Assembly: GCF_000238915.1 (NCBI RefSeq)
Contig: NZ_BAEG01000032.1
Span: 1 to 64,000, forward strand
From: Arthrobacter globiformis NBRC 12137
Lineage (GTDB): Bacteria > Actinomycetota > Actinomycetes > Actinomycetales > Micrococcaceae
Direction of reading: 5' to 3'
Length of the DNA: 64,000 nt
The position numbers and the translations under genes are program-made. Shown here in pieces: positions 18,212-27,200 of this stretch; position 1 is the first letter of the stretch, and every line of letters begins with the position of its first letter. Under the pieces are notes generated by a model, which saw only the letters and a list, made by a program, of their open reading frames with translations, ran no database searches and was not told the origin of the DNA.

Positions 18212-19192
18212 ATGCCCTCCGCCCGCCGCACCTACACCTTCCTCGGCCCCGAGGGCACGTTTACGGAGGCGGCGCTCCTGCAGGTTCCGGACGCGGCCGA
18301 ATCCCTGCGCATCCCCTCCTCCAACGTCAACGCCGCTCTGGACAGGGTGCGGGACGGATCAGCCGACGCGGCGATGGTGCCCATCGAAAACTCGGTGGAG
18401 GGCGGTGTTACGGCCACCCTGGATTCCATTGCCACGGGACAGGAACTGAGGATCATCCGCGAGGCTCTCGTGCCCATCAGCTTCGTGCTGGTGGCACGGG
18501 CGGGCGTCGAGCTTTCCCAGATCCGCCGGATCTCCACGCACGGGCACGCCTGGGCGCAGTGCAGGTTGTGGGTCGACGAGCATATTCCCGGCGCAGAATA
18601 CATTCCGGGGTCCTCCACGGCTGCTGCTGCGATGGGCCTGCTGGAGGACGACGCGCACTACGACGCCGCGATCTGCGCGCCGATAGTCGCCGCTGAGCAG
18701 CCGGCTCTGCATGTGCTGGCCGAGAACATCGGTGACAATCCGGGCGCCGTGACCCGGTTCATCCTGGTCAGCCGTCCAGGCATCCTGCCGGCCCGGACCG
18801 GCGCGGACAAGACAACGGTCGTGGTGCCCCTTCCCGAGGACCGGCCGGGCGCGCTGATGGAAATTCTGGACCAGTTCGCCACCCGCGGCGTGAATCTGAG
18901 CCGCATCGAGTCCCGGCCCACCGGGCAGTACCTGGGGCACTACTTCTTCAGCATCGACGCCGACGGCCACGTCGGCGACGCACGGGTGGCCGACGCCCTC
19001 GCCGGCCTGCACCGCATCAGCCCCGCCACGCGGTTCCTTGGTTCGTACGGCCGTGCCGATGCGCAGGCTCCCGTGGTGCCGGAGCACACGTCCGATGAGG
19101 CATTCCAGGCAGCGCATGCATGGGTCAAGGGGATACTCGCCGGAGACTCCCTGGGCCCGGAGACACTGGTGGAAGCTTCGCCGTCAGCGTAG
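18212..19192 (+). CDS. pheA: Prephenate dehydratase
   Basis: This 326-residue enzyme converts prephenate to phenylpyruvate in phenylalanine synthesis. The N-terminal FLGPEGTFTEAA, the central PIENSVEGGV, and the C-terminal ACT domain with LSRIESRPTG (Phe-binding feedback site) are present. It is monofunctional, with no chorismate mutase domain, as usual in actinobacteria. The ATG at 18212 has AAGGAA seven bases upstream; the frame is open about 54 codons further upstream but overlaps the rhodanese gene. Confidence 0.93.
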   Translation: MPSARRTYTFLGPEGTFTEAALLQVPDAAESLRIPSSNVNAALDRVRDGSADAAMVPIENSVEGGVTATLDSIATGQELRIIREALVPISFVLVARAGVELSQIRRISTHGHAWAQCRLWVDEHIPGAEYIPGSSTAAAAMGLLEDDAHYDAAICAPIVAAEQPALHVLAENIGDNPGAVTRFILVSRPGILPARTGADKTTVVVPLPEDRPGALMEILDQFATRGVNLSRIESRPTGQYLGHYFFSIDADGHVGDARVADALAGLHRISPATRFLGSYGRADAQAPVVPEHTSDEAFQAAHAWVKGILAGDSLGPETLVEASPSA

Positions 19193-19284
19193 ATAAATGC
19201 CCCACCGGGCACTTCCCTGCCCCTGTTGCTGTGCGTATGCTTGCATGATCAACAAAGGGATGACCCCAACGAAAGGAGCGGGTC

Positions 19285-19500
19285 ATGTCGGACAAGAATG
19301 ACAACGACGGCCAGGGAATGATCGTCAATCCCAAGCCCACAGCGGAGAACCAGGACTGGGACGGGGACGACGCCGACCGTGCGGACCGCCTTCGCTTCGA
19401 AGAGGAGCAGGCCATGATCCGCGAACAGTCCGAAGCCCGGGCTGCCGCCAAGGCCGCTGCCGAGTCTGCCAAGCACGCCGGCACAGCGCAGTCAGCCTAG
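19285..19500 (+). CDS. Small charged hypothetical protein
   Basis: The product is 71 residues, with AAAGGAG before the ATG. The N-terminal half is Asp/Asn-rich, and the C-terminal half (RLRFEEEQAMIREQSEARAA) is a predicted amphipathic helix. It ends 7 bp from the convergent lipid-kinase gene. No family was recognised. Confidence 0.6.
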   Translation: MSDKNDNDGQGMIVNPKPTAENQDWDGDDADRADRLRFEEEQAMIREQSEARAAAKAAAESAKHAGTAQSA

Positions 19501-19507
19501 GGCGCAG

Positions 19508-20566
19508 TCATCCCAGGGTTTCCCTGACCCGCACCAGCAACGATCTCGGCTCCACCTGCACAGTCACCTTTGTGGCATCACCGGACGTGTCGCCGTCGAG
19601 CTGGGTGGGCATGGGTTCGGGGCACTTGATGACCACCTTCCCGGAGCGGTAGACGCTCATGACGGGCAGGTGCCGCTTGTGCTTGAACAGGATCTTGGCG
19701 TACATCGCCAGCCAGCCCACGGCGCTGCGGGGGCTCATGACCACCACGTCCAGCATCCCGTCGTCGATCATTGCCTGCGGGATGAAGTCGATGCCGCCCG
19801 GAACCAGGCCGCAGTTGGCGAACAGGATGCTGCGGATCTTCCTGGACTGGTCCGGCTGGTCATCCAGCGAGATGGCGACTTTCTTCCTGCGCCCGCGGAG
19901 GTGGCGGACGCCGGCCTCGGTGTAGGCAAGCCAGCCGACGGCGCGCTTCAGGCCATCGTTCGTGTCGCCCACCACCTCGGCGTCCATGCCGATGCCGGCG
20001 ATGACGAGGAACGAGTGGCTTGAGGAGTGGCCGGTGCGGGAGTTTTCGATTTTCATCCGCGCCGTGTCGATGAACCGCTGGTGGCCAAAGAGCGCGGTCT
20101 GGATGCTTCCGTGCAGGTCGTAAACATCCAGGTCCACGTTGCGTGCCAGCAGGTTGCCGGTCCCGAGCGGGATCAGTCCCATCGCCACGCCGGTGTGGGC
20201 CAGGGCCTCGGCGGCCACCCGCACGGTACCGTCACCGCCACCCACAAGAACGACGTCGGCCCCGTACTCCAGCGCCGACCGGACCTGCGAGTGGCCGGGG
20301 TCCTCCGGCGTCGTTTCGAAGAAGCGGGGCTCCTCCCAGCCGGCGGCCAGGCAGGCGCGCTGGATGGTTGCGCGGGCTTCATCGGCCTTGGCCTTGATGG
20401 GGTTGAGGACGACGGCGACCCGCTGGCGTTCCAGGCCGTGTTCATGGGCCACTTCCCGCACGGCGCTGCGGACGTGCAGGGCCTTCAGCCTGCGCACGCC
20501 CCACCAGCTGGAGACGGCGAAGGCCAGGGCTACAGCGATCAGGACGTAAAGAAGCAGGTCGCTCAT
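19508..20566 (-). CDS. Diacylglycerol/sphingosine kinase-family protein
   Basis: The product is 352 residues. An N-terminal membrane helix ([20 protein letters not shown]) precedes a DAGK_cat domain: [10 protein letters not shown], the nucleotide loop [29 protein letters not shown], and a C-terminal beta-sandwich with the [14 protein letters not shown] segment. It probably phosphorylates a lipid alcohol at the membrane. The exact substrate is unclear because this family includes DgkB and mannosyl-lipid enzymes. It is divergent from serS with 55 bp between starts. Confidence 0.83.
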   Translation of the reverse strand: MSDLLLYVLIAVALAFAVSSWWGVRRLKALHVRSAVREVAHEHGLERQRVAVVLNPIKAKADEARATIQRACLAAGWEEPRFFETTPEDPGHSQVRSALEYGADVVLVGGGDGTVRVAAEALAHTGVAMGLIPLGTGNLLARNVDLDVYDLHGSIQTALFGHQRFIDTARMKIENSRTGHSSSHSFLVIAGIGMDAEVVGDTNDGLKRAVGWLAYTEAGVRHLRGRRKKVAISLDDQPDQSRKIRSILFANCGLVPGGIDFIPQAMIDDGMLDVVVMSPRSAVGWLAMYAKILFKHKRHLPVMSVYRSGKVVIKCPEPMPTQLDGDTSGDATKVTVQVEPRSLLVRVRETLG

Positions 20567-20609
20567 GGTGCTCCAACACTATCCCGCCCGGAGTGTCCCG
20601 CAGATTCGA

Positions 20610-20615
20610 TACCCT
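20610..20615 (+). promoter_or_regulatory. -10 box of leaderless serS promoter
   Basis: TACCCT lies six bases before the GTG at 20622 and no ribosome site is present, consistent with leaderless transcription. Confidence 0.55.
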
Positions 20616-20621
20616 TGTCTG

Positions 20622-21902
20622 GTGATCGACGTAAAAGACCTCAGCGAAAATCCGGACAAGTTCCGCGCCAGCCAGCGCGCCCGCGGTGCGGACGAAACCC
20701 TGGTGGACGCGATCATCGACGCCGACGCCGCGCGCCGCACGGCACTGATCAGCTTCGAAAACCTCCGGGCCGAACAGAACGCTTTCGGCAAGAAGGTGGC
20801 GCAGGCCAAGGGCGAGGAAAAGCAGGCACTGCTCGCCGAGGTCCGCGAGCTGGCGGGTGCGGTGAAGGCAGCCTCGGCTGAGGCCGACGCTGCCCAGGCC
20901 AAGCAGGAAGAACTGCTGCGCACCATCCCCAACCTCATTGAAGACGGCGTTCCGGCCGGCGGCGAGGACGACTACGTTGTGGTCAAGACCGTCGGCACGC
21001 CGCGCGAATTCCCTGACTTCGAACCCCGCGACCACCTTGAGATCGGCGAACTGATCGGCGCGATCGACATGGAGCGCGGCGCCAAGGTCTCCGGTGCCCG
21101 CTTCTACTTCCTGCGCGGCGTGGGCGCCCGGCTGGAAATGGCCCTGCTGCAGATGGCCATGGAGCAGGCCATCGAGGCCGGCTTCATTCCCATGATCACC
21201 CCCACCCTGGTGCGTCCCGAGACCATGCAGGGCACCGGATTCGATGTAAAGCACGACGCCGAGATCTACCGTCTCGCCGAAGACGACCTTTACCTTGTGG
21301 GCACCTCTGAAGTGCCGCTCGCCGGGTACCACGCCGACGAGATCCTGGATCTCTCCGCAGGCCCCATCCGTTTCGCCGGACAGAGCTCCTGCTACCGCCG
21401 CGAGGCCGGCTCGCACGGCAAGGACACCCGAGGGATCATCCGCGTCCACCAGTTCAACAAGGTGGAGATGTTCATCTACACCACGGTGGAAGAGGCTGCA
21501 GCCGAGCATGAACGCCTGCTGGCCTGGGAAGAGCAGATGCTGGCCAAGTGCGAGCTTCCGTACCGCGTGATCGACACCGCCGCCGGCGACCTCGGCATGT
21601 CCGCGGCCCGGAAGTTCGACTGCGAAGCGTGGGTCCCCACACAGGGCGCCTACCGCGAGCTGACCTCCACGTCCAACTGCACCACGTTCCAGGCGCGCCG
21701 CCTCAACATCCGTGAACGCGTGTTCACCGAGGACGGCAGCCCCAAGGGCACCCGTGCTGTGGCCACGCTCAACGGCACGCTGGCAACCACGCGCTGGATC
21801 GTGGCACTGCTGGAGCACCACCAGAACGCCGACGGCTCGGTCAACGTGCCTTCGGCCCTGCAGAAGTACCTCGGCGGCCTCCAGGTTCTCCCGGTTCTCT
21901 AA
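20622..21902 (+). CDS. serS: Seryl-tRNA synthetase
   Basis: The product is 426 residues, standard for the bacterial enzyme. An N-terminal coiled-coil arm (about residues 30-100) binds the tRNA variable arm. The class II catalytic core follows, with GTSEVPL, the motif 2 segment [17 protein letters not shown] and motif 3 [18 protein letters not shown]. The GTG at 20622 begins [12 protein letters not shown], the family start. It charges tRNA-Ser and tRNA-Sec-type acceptors with serine in the cytoplasm. Confidence 0.95.
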   Translation: MIDVKDLSENPDKFRASQRARGADETLVDAIIDADAARRTALISFENLRAEQNAFGKKVAQAKGEEKQALLAEVRELAGAVKAASAEADAAQAKQEELLRTIPNLIEDGVPAGGEDDYVVVKTVGTPREFPDFEPRDHLEIGELIGAIDMERGAKVSGARFYFLRGVGARLEMALLQMAMEQAIEAGFIPMITPTLVRPETMQGTGFDVKHDAEIYRLAEDDLYLVGTSEVPLAGYHADEILDLSAGPIRFAGQSSCYRREAGSHGKDTRGIIRVHQFNKVEMFIYTTVEEAAAEHERLLAWEEQMLAKCELPYRVIDTAAGDLGMSAARKFDCEAWVPTQGAYRELTSTSNCTTFQARRLNIRERVFTEDGSPKGTRAVATLNGTLATTRWIVALLEHHQNADGSVNVPSALQKYLGGLQVLPVL

Positions 21903-21914
21903 GCCGGTTCCGTC

Positions 21915-21964
21915 CAGCGGGTAAATACTCACACCGGGAACAACGTGTGAATATTTACCCGCTG
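21915..21964. repeat. Long hairpin after serS
   Basis: The 20-bp arms CAGCGGGTAAATACTCACAC (21915-21934) and its complement at 21945-21964 differ at one position (a G-U pair) around a 10-base loop. There is no T-run, so it is an atypical terminator or a dispersed palindromic element. It begins 13 bp after the serS stop codon. Confidence 0.65.
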
Positions 21965-22026
21965 TTAACGCGCTGCTGTGCTCTGCGTCCTAGCTGGTGT
22001 CAGGGGCGTCTGCTCTACTAGGAAGC

Positions 22027-22872
22027 ATGACTACACTGACTGAATCCTCAGCCGCCGGCATCGAAGACCGGCGAGAAGCACAACAGAACCTCATGATCGC
22101 CCTGGACGTGGACGGCACCCTCGTGGACCACGACGGCCACATGTCCGCTCCGGTCCGCGATGCCGCGCAGGCTGTGGTCGCGGCCGGGCACGAGGTCATG
22201 ATCGCCACCGGCCGCTCGCTCAACGCCACGCTCCCCATCATCGAACAGATCGGCCTGGAACGCGGTTACGCCGTCTGCTGCAACGGCGGCGTGACCCTCC
22301 GCCTGGACCCCGGACTGCCCAACGGCTACGACATCATCCACAAGGCCACCTTCGATCCGGGTCCGGCGCTCCGCGCCCTACGAAAGCGCCTGCCGGCAGC
22401 AAAGTACGCGCTGGAGGACGCGGACGGGAACTTCCTCTCCACCGAGCGCTTCCAGGACGCGAGCTTCGGCGTCGAGGCCATCGGCGTGGACTTCCAGACC
22501 ATGCTCGAGGCCACAGCGGTCCGCGTCGTGGTCTTCAGCGCGGAGAACACACCGGAGGAGTTCAACGAAGCCATCCAGCACATCGGCCTTGCCGGTGTTA
22601 CCTATTCGGTCGGCTGGACCGCGTGGCTGGACATCGCCGCTGCCGGCGTCACCAAGGCCAGTGCGCTGGAGAACCTCCGCAGCCGCCTCGGCGTTGATCC
22701 CGCCGCCACGGTTGCCATCGGCGACGGCCGCAACGACATCGAGATGCTCGCCTGGGCGGGCCGCGGGGTAGCCATGGGGCAGGCTCCGGAGGAAGTGGTC
22801 GCCGCCGCGGACGAGGTCACCAAATCGGTATACGACGACGGCGCCGCCCACGTGCTGCGCGGCCTCCTGTAG
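22027..22872 (+). CDS. HAD-superfamily hydrolase, Cof/subclass IIB type
   Basis: The product is 281 residues from the ATG at 22027. Motif I is ALDVDGTLVDHDG, motif II IATGRSL and motif IV GDGRNDIEMLAWAG. The cap position indicates subclass IIB, a phosphatase of small phosphorylated metabolites. It is a distant paralogue of the product at 3813 (same GD.NDIEML core). The Lys between motifs (TKASALENL) is present, so the active site is complete. Confidence 0.85.
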   Translation: MTTLTESSAAGIEDRREAQQNLMIALDVDGTLVDHDGHMSAPVRDAAQAVVAAGHEVMIATGRSLNATLPIIEQIGLERGYAVCCNGGVTLRLDPGLPNGYDIIHKATFDPGPALRALRKRLPAAKYALEDADGNFLSTERFQDASFGVEAIGVDFQTMLEATAVRVVVFSAENTPEEFNEAIQHIGLAGVTYSVGWTAWLDIAAAGVTKASALENLRSRLGVDPAATVAIGDGRNDIEMLAWAGRGVAMGQAPEEVVAAADEVTKSVYDDGAAHVLRGLL

Positions 22873-22925
22873 CCGCATCCGTTAGCGGCCGGCCCCCTAG
22901 CTGCCGGCCCGCCGTGACGGGCGGT

Positions 22926-23525
22926 CTAGCGCACGTCGAGAATCAGTGCGAGCAGCCTGGCCGCCGCCGGCCGGGCTGCGTGCTCCTCGTTCCACTGCGA
23001 CCTCGCCACGGCCTTGCTGACAGCCTGGGAAGTAATGCCGAGTTCGGCGGCCACCATCTTTTGCTGGCCGCGCACCCCGGGGGTCATCAGGTCAAGCACG
23101 CGCCACTCGGCCTCGCTCCTGTCCCGCACTATGTGGCCCAGCAAACGGAGCACAGACTCTGACTCGGCCGCGACGTCCGGCAGGGGACCCTCCACGGCCA
23201 CCGGGATGCGCTCCTTGCTGTTGCGCAGGCGGTCCACGGCCCGGCGGGCGTAGATGAGGCCGTGCCCGCTGGCGTCCTTGATCTGGTTCGGCAGCGGCTC
23301 ATTCACCGGACCCACGCCGATCCCCACATACCAGCTCCCGCAGCGGAGCGCGACCAGGGCGGCATCCACCGCCTGGTGCGGGCAATCCACGATTCCCTGC
23401 ACCTCGTCCTCAACGGAGCGGTCAAAGTCCAGACGCGCCGGGATATGCCGTAGGTCCTTAAGGAGATGCGGGACCCGGTCGCCGTCGCGCCGGCTGTCTG
23501 TTTGATTGATAGTCAGCGTGAACAT
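22926..23525 (-). CDS. SatD-like protein with C-terminal helix-turn-helix
   Basis: The product is 199 residues. The N-terminal 120 residues resemble SatD-type proteins: DSRRDGDRVPHLL near the start, RSVEDEVQG, then WYVGIGVGPVNEPLP and ASGHGLIYARRAVDRL. A C-terminal segment, KMVAAELGITSQAVSKAVARS, reads as a helix-turn-helix. No ribosome site is obvious before the ATG. Function is unknown; DNA or nucleotide binding is plausible. The SatD link is my judgement from motif pattern. Confidence 0.55.
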   Translation of the reverse strand: MFTLTINQTDSRRDGDRVPHLLKDLRHIPARLDFDRSVEDEVQGIVDCPHQAVDAALVALRCGSWYVGIGVGPVNEPLPNQIKDASGHGLIYARRAVDRLRNSKERIPVAVEGPLPDVAAESESVLRLLGHIVRDRSEAEWRVLDLMTPGVRGQQKMVAAELGITSQAVSKAVARSQWNEEHAARPAAARLLALILDVR

Positions 23526-23600
23526 TGTGGAAATCAGACTACCCGGTGCCCACGTTGAGGCAAGCCGGGAGCCGATGGCACGTTACGGATCTCACGCTGA

Positions 23601-23622
23601 GCGCGAACGGACACTTCGGCCC
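23601..23622 (+). repeat. Relic copy of the GCGCGAACG-type repeat
   Basis: The unit GCGCGAACGGACACTTCGGC followed by CC matches the 23-bp unit found three times at 40953-41047, with a few changes. It lies in the 306-bp gene-free gap between the SatD-like gene and ppa. Confidence 0.4.
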
Positions 23623-23644
23623 GCCAATTCGCACGTTAAAGAAC

Positions 23645-23689
23645 GACGGCGGCGGGTGCGGTTCACGGGGAACCGCACCGGCCGCCGTC
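23645..23689 (-). terminator. Hairpin, probable ppa terminator
   Basis: The 20-bp arms (23645-23664 and 23670-23689; core GGTGCGGTTC / GAACCGCACC) have one mismatch and a 5-base loop. On the minus strand the stem is followed by GTTCTTTAAC. It lies downstream of ppa, beyond the tandem repeats. Confidence 0.6.
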
Positions 23690-23702
23690 GGGCCTCTTGT
23701 CA

Positions 23703-23829
23703 GGGAGGCGGTGGGTGGGCCCACGCCGTCGGGGTTCCCTGGCCGAGCGGGCGAGGCTAGGGAGGCGGTGGGTGGGCCCACGCCGTCGGGGTTCCCTGGC
23801 CGAGCGGGCGAGGCTAGGGAGGCGGTGGG
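23703..23829. repeat. 57-bp perfect tandem duplication plus partial third copy
   Basis: Positions 23703-23759 and 23760-23816 are identical, and a third copy starts at 23817 and runs 13 bases before diverging near the ppa stop codon (23832). Each unit contains the near-palindrome GGTGGGTGGGCCCACGCC. The period is a multiple of three and stays open in one plus frame, but no start or ribosome site supports a gene. The rest of the 23526-23831 gap holds the hairpin and repeat relic listed separately. Confidence 0.85.
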
Positions 23830-23831
23830 GA

Positions 23832-24320
23832 TTAGTGCGCTGCGGGCACGTAACGCTTGATCGAAGCCTCAAGTTCGGCTTCGGCGGCAGCGCGGTCGGC
23901 CCAGCCTTCGGCCTTGACCCACTTGCCGGGCTCCAGGTCCTTGTAACGGGTGAAGAAGTGCTCGATTTCCTTGATCAGGAATTCGTTGACGTCGCTGACT
24001 TCCTGGATGTGGTCGAAGCGCGGGTCGGCCGGAACGCAGAGGACCTTGGCGTCCCCGCCACCGTCGTCGGTCATGTTGAAGACACCGATCGGGCGGGCTT
24101 CGACGATGACGCCCGGGTGCAGATCGAAGTCCTGCAGGAGCACCAGGGCGTCCAGCGGGTCACCGTCTTCGCCGAGGGTGTTCTCGAAGAAGCCGTAGTG
24201 GGTGGGGTACTGCATGGAAGTGAAGAGGACACGGTCCAGGCGGACTCGGCCGGTCTCATGGTCGACTTCGTACTTGACGCGCGATCCCTTGGGGATCTCG
24301 ATGGTCACGTCATGCTTCAT
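23832..24320 (-). CDS. ppa: Inorganic pyrophosphatase
   Basis: This 162-residue family I enzyme hydrolyses PPi to phosphate, pulling biosynthetic reactions forward. The N-terminal [43 protein letters not shown] (active-site Asp cluster DGDPLD), and the later [13 protein letters not shown] and [10 protein letters not shown] motifs are standard, given here as separate short stretches. The ATG at 24320 has GAGGAGC at good distance. It is divergent from dacB with a 154-bp gap containing TACTAT and TATAGC boxes near 24399-24416. Confidence 0.95.
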   Translation of the reverse strand: MKHDVTIEIPKGSRVKYEVDHETGRVRLDRVLFTSMQYPTHYGFFENTLGEDGDPLDALVLLQDFDLHPGVIVEARPIGVFNMTDDGGGDAKVLCVPADPRFDHIQEVSDVNEFLIKEIEHFFTRYKDLEPGKWVKAEGWADRAAAEAELEASIKRYVPAAH

Positions 24321-24474
24321 GGAATGCTCCTCGACGATTGCTTGGTGTTCGCGGCACACGCGATGATCAACCAAAAATGGACTGTCGGTGCCGCCGACTA
24401 CTATTGAGGATATAGCGAGAGGCCCAGGTTTCAGGAACTAATGGGGTAATTTCAGGACTTTGAGGACCAGCAGC

Positions 24475-25983
24475 ATGAGCGGCACCAGGAGCACGGCGAG
24501 CGGCCGCGGCAGGCTTACCACCATGGTCCGGAGCTGGCCCACCGTCCTGCTCACAGTGCTCCTCCTGGCGCTGGCCCTTCCCGCCGGGATGCTCATTGCC
24601 CCTGCGCTGACAGGCCCGGCCCGGTCCACGGCCGAACCCGCCCAGACCCCCTCCTGGCACCTGGTCCCGGAACGCCTGTCCGTCCCGCAGGGCATCGATC
24701 CGCTCAGCAACGCCGCACCGGTGCCGGTTCCCGCCAACGTGGCGGCCCGGCTCGACCCCGTCCTCAAGACCGACGGCGGCGGCTCCTTCACTGCCGTGGT
24801 CCAGGACGCCGCCACCGGCAAGGTTCTCTATGACCGCGAAGGTGCCGCCAGCAGGATTCCGGCCTCCAACATGAAGCTCCTCACCGCCGTGGCCGCGCTG
24901 CGGGGAATCGGCCCCGAGGAACGGTTCAGCACCAGGGTCCTCGCCGGGCCGGCGGCCGAAACACCGGGAGCAGCTCCGGCGGCTGCAACCAGGTCCATCG
25001 TGCTGGTGGGCGGCGGCGACGTCCTGCTCGGCGCCGGTGACTCCGCCGAGTCCAAGGTCCTTGGCCATGCCGGGCTTGCCACACTGGCCAAGCAGACTGT
25101 GGAGTCACTTCGGAAAGGCGGCTTCAAGGGGCAGCTCCAGGTGCTTGTGGATGATTCCCTTTTCACCGGTCCGGCACTGAACCCGGCCTGGAGCCCGGAC
25201 GACGTTGCGGCCGGCGAGATGGCCCCGCTGTTTCCGCTGGCACTGAACTCGGCGCGGTTTGATCCCGCAGACACCACGGCTCCCCGGCCCCAGGACTCCG
25301 CCATCGCCTCCGGCGAGGCGTTCGCTGCCGGGCTCAAGGCGGCAGGTGCCGCCGCTGGCCTCACGGTGGCACCCGCCGTCGTACGTCTTGACGGAAAGCC
25401 GGCGGCGGACGCCAAGGTCCTCGCCGAGGTGCGGTCCGCGACGGTCAGCCAGCAGGTAGACCTCATGCTCCAGACCTCGGACAACTACCTCGCCGAAACC
25501 CTTGGCCGCATGACAGCTGTGGCGGGCGGCCAGCCGGGGACGAACGAGTCGGCCAGGGCGGCCGTTCTTGAGCAGCTCTCCGGGCTGGGAATCCCCACGG
25601 ACGGGATGTTCGCCGCGGATGTGTCCGGACTGGCCCCGGCCAACCAGGTTTCTGCCCGCCAGTTCTCCGAGGTGGTCCGCGCCATCACCAACGGCAAGGA
25701 CACCCGGCTCAGGGCTGCGCTGGCGGGGTTCCCCGTGGCGGGGCTGACGGGCACGCTCGGCGACAGATATATCGACGAGTCCACGGCCGAGGGCGCTGGC
25801 CTGGTGCGGGCTAAAACGGGAACCCTGAACACGGTCATCGCGCTGAGCGGGTACGTGGTGGACGCCGACGGCAGGCTCCTGGTGTTCTCCTTCATCGGCA
25901 ACGGCCTGACGCCGGGAGCCGCGGGCAACAAGCCGGCGCTGGACACAGCGGCCACGGCGCTGGCCGGCTGCGGCTGCAGCTAG
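24475..25983 (+). CDS. dacB: D-alanyl-D-alanine carboxypeptidase/endopeptidase (PBP4 type)
   Basis: The product is 502 residues. The ATG at 24475 has GAGGA eight bases upstream; the TTG 15 bases earlier overlaps this site. An N-terminal membrane/signal helix (VLLTVLLLALALPAGMLIAP) sends it to the cell surface. The penicillin-binding triad is present: SNMK (SxxK, nucleophile Ser), SDN (SxN) in LQTSDNYLAE, and KTG in RAKTGTLN. It trims or cleaves peptidoglycan peptides. It heads the conserved block with the DUF2342 protease, tilS, hpt and ftsH. Confidence 0.9.
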   Translation: MSGTRSTASGRGRLTTMVRSWPTVLLTVLLLALALPAGMLIAPALTGPARSTAEPAQTPSWHLVPERLSVPQGIDPLSNAAPVPVPANVAARLDPVLKTDGGGSFTAVVQDAATGKVLYDREGAASRIPASNMKLLTAVAALRGIGPEERFSTRVLAGPAAETPGAAPAAATRSIVLVGGGDVLLGAGDSAESKVLGHAGLATLAKQTVESLRKGGFKGQLQVLVDDSLFTGPALNPAWSPDDVAAGEMAPLFPLALNSARFDPADTTAPRPQDSAIASGEAFAAGLKAAGAAAGLTVAPAVVRLDGKPAADAKVLAEVRSATVSQQVDLMLQTSDNYLAETLGRMTAVAGGQPGTNESARAAVLEQLSGLGIPTDGMFAADVSGLAPANQVSARQFSEVVRAITNGKDTRLRAALAGFPVAGLTGTLGDRYIDESTAEGAGLVRAKTGTLNTVIALSGYVVDADGRLLVFSFIGNGLTPGAAGNKPALDTAATALAGCGCS

Positions 25984-26066
25984 GCGTGTCTTATGGCTCC
26001 GGTGTGGTGCCCTTGCCGTTCGCCGGTCAGCGAACTTAAGGCGCGCTGCAAGGCACGTATGTTCTG

Positions 26067-27194
26067 ATGGAGCGTATGGAGTCCACTGCAAGCCAGTCAT
26101 CCGCCCCTGCCCAGGCCCTCATCAACTGGGACCTTGCCGCGTCCGCAGCAGCACGGCTGGCTCCGCCCGGTCCGACGCTGACTGCTGCCGAGATCGGGGA
26201 CGCCGTCTCCCAGCTGCGGGAGCTGGCAGATGCCTCCGTTTCGTACGTCCACCAGATCACCGGGCTGGAAGCTGCTCGGGATCTCCGTGACTCCTCCGTC
26301 CTCGTCGTGGACCGTGCCTCGTGGGCGAAGGCCAACACGCAGAGCTTCGCGGTGATGCTGAAGCCCGCCATCGAAAAGATGCTGGAGAACCGCCGCGGCA
26401 CCGTCAGCCCCGGAGCCGCCACGGTCAGCGGAGCCATCACCGGCAGCCAGCTCGGCGCCGTGCTCGCGTTCCTCTCCAGCAAGGTCCTGGGCCAGTATGA
26501 TCCGTTTGCCGCGCTCGCTGAAGGATCGCAGGCGCCGTCGGGCGGCCGCCTGCTGCTCGTCGCGCCCAACATCATCGCCGTCGAACGCGAGCTGAATGTG
26601 GACCCCACTGATTTCCGGCTTTGGGTGTGCCTGCACGAGCAGACGCACCGCGTGCAGTTCGCAGCGGCACCGTGGCTCCGGCACCACATGCTGAACGAGA
26701 TCGACAACCTCAGCGGGCACCTTCTGGGCAACGTGGACTCCCTGATGGAACGTGCCTCGGCGGCCGCACGCTCGCTCAAGGACCGCGCCGCCTCCGGTTC
26801 CACTCCCGGCCGCGGCGCCATCCTCGATCTCCTGCAGGATCCCGAGGAGAAAGCCTCACTGTCCCACCTGACGGCGGTCATGAGCCTGCTCGAAGGCCAC
26901 GCCAACGTGGTGATGGACGCCGTGGACGCCAGCATCGTCCCTTCAGTGAAGACCATCCGGCAGCGGTTCAACGCCCGCGGCAAGGACAGGGGTGTCATTG
27001 AGAAGTTCATCCGCAGCCTGCTGGGCCTGGACGCCAAGATGAAGCAGTACAGCGACGGCGCCAAGTTTGTCCGCGCCGTGGTGGACGTGGCCGGGATGGA
27101 CGGCTTCAACCGCGTCTGGGAGGCTCCGGCGAACCTGCCCACCGAAGAGGAAATCCACAACGCCAGGATCTGGCTCGACAGGATGGGTTTCTAG
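26067..27194 (+). CDS. Zinc-dependent metalloprotease, DUF2342 family
   Basis: The product is 375 residues. The zinc-binding HExxH appears as LHEQTHRVQF, followed by helical segments, matching DUF2342 / the F420-biosynthesis-associated protein family of actinobacteria. Despite that family name a role in F420 synthesis is not established. The start could be 26067 or the ATG at 26076. It ends 6 bp before the tilS start, implying one transcript with dacB, tilS and hpt. Confidence 0.85.
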   Translation: MERMESTASQSSAPAQALINWDLAASAAARLAPPGPTLTAAEIGDAVSQLRELADASVSYVHQITGLEAARDLRDSSVLVVDRASWAKANTQSFAVMLKPAIEKMLENRRGTVSPGAATVSGAITGSQLGAVLAFLSSKVLGQYDPFAALAEGSQAPSGGRLLLVAPNIIAVERELNVDPTDFRLWVCLHEQTHRVQFAAAPWLRHHMLNEIDNLSGHLLGNVDSLMERASAAARSLKDRAASGSTPGRGAILDLLQDPEEKASLSHLTAVMSLLEGHANVVMDAVDASIVPSVKTIRQRFNARGKDRGVIEKFIRSLLGLDAKMKQYSDGAKFVRAVVDVAGMDGFNRVWEAPANLPTEEEIHNARIWLDRMGF

Positions 27195-27200
27195 GTTTTC

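Noticed and set aside
23703..23829. Possible CRISPR array
   Set aside because: The repeats are contiguous 57-bp copies with no unique spacers.
23525..23860. Plus-strand ORF with repeated EAVGGPTPSGFPGRAGEAR units
   Set aside because: Open only because the tandem repeat period is a multiple of three; no ribosome site, and it runs into ppa antisense.
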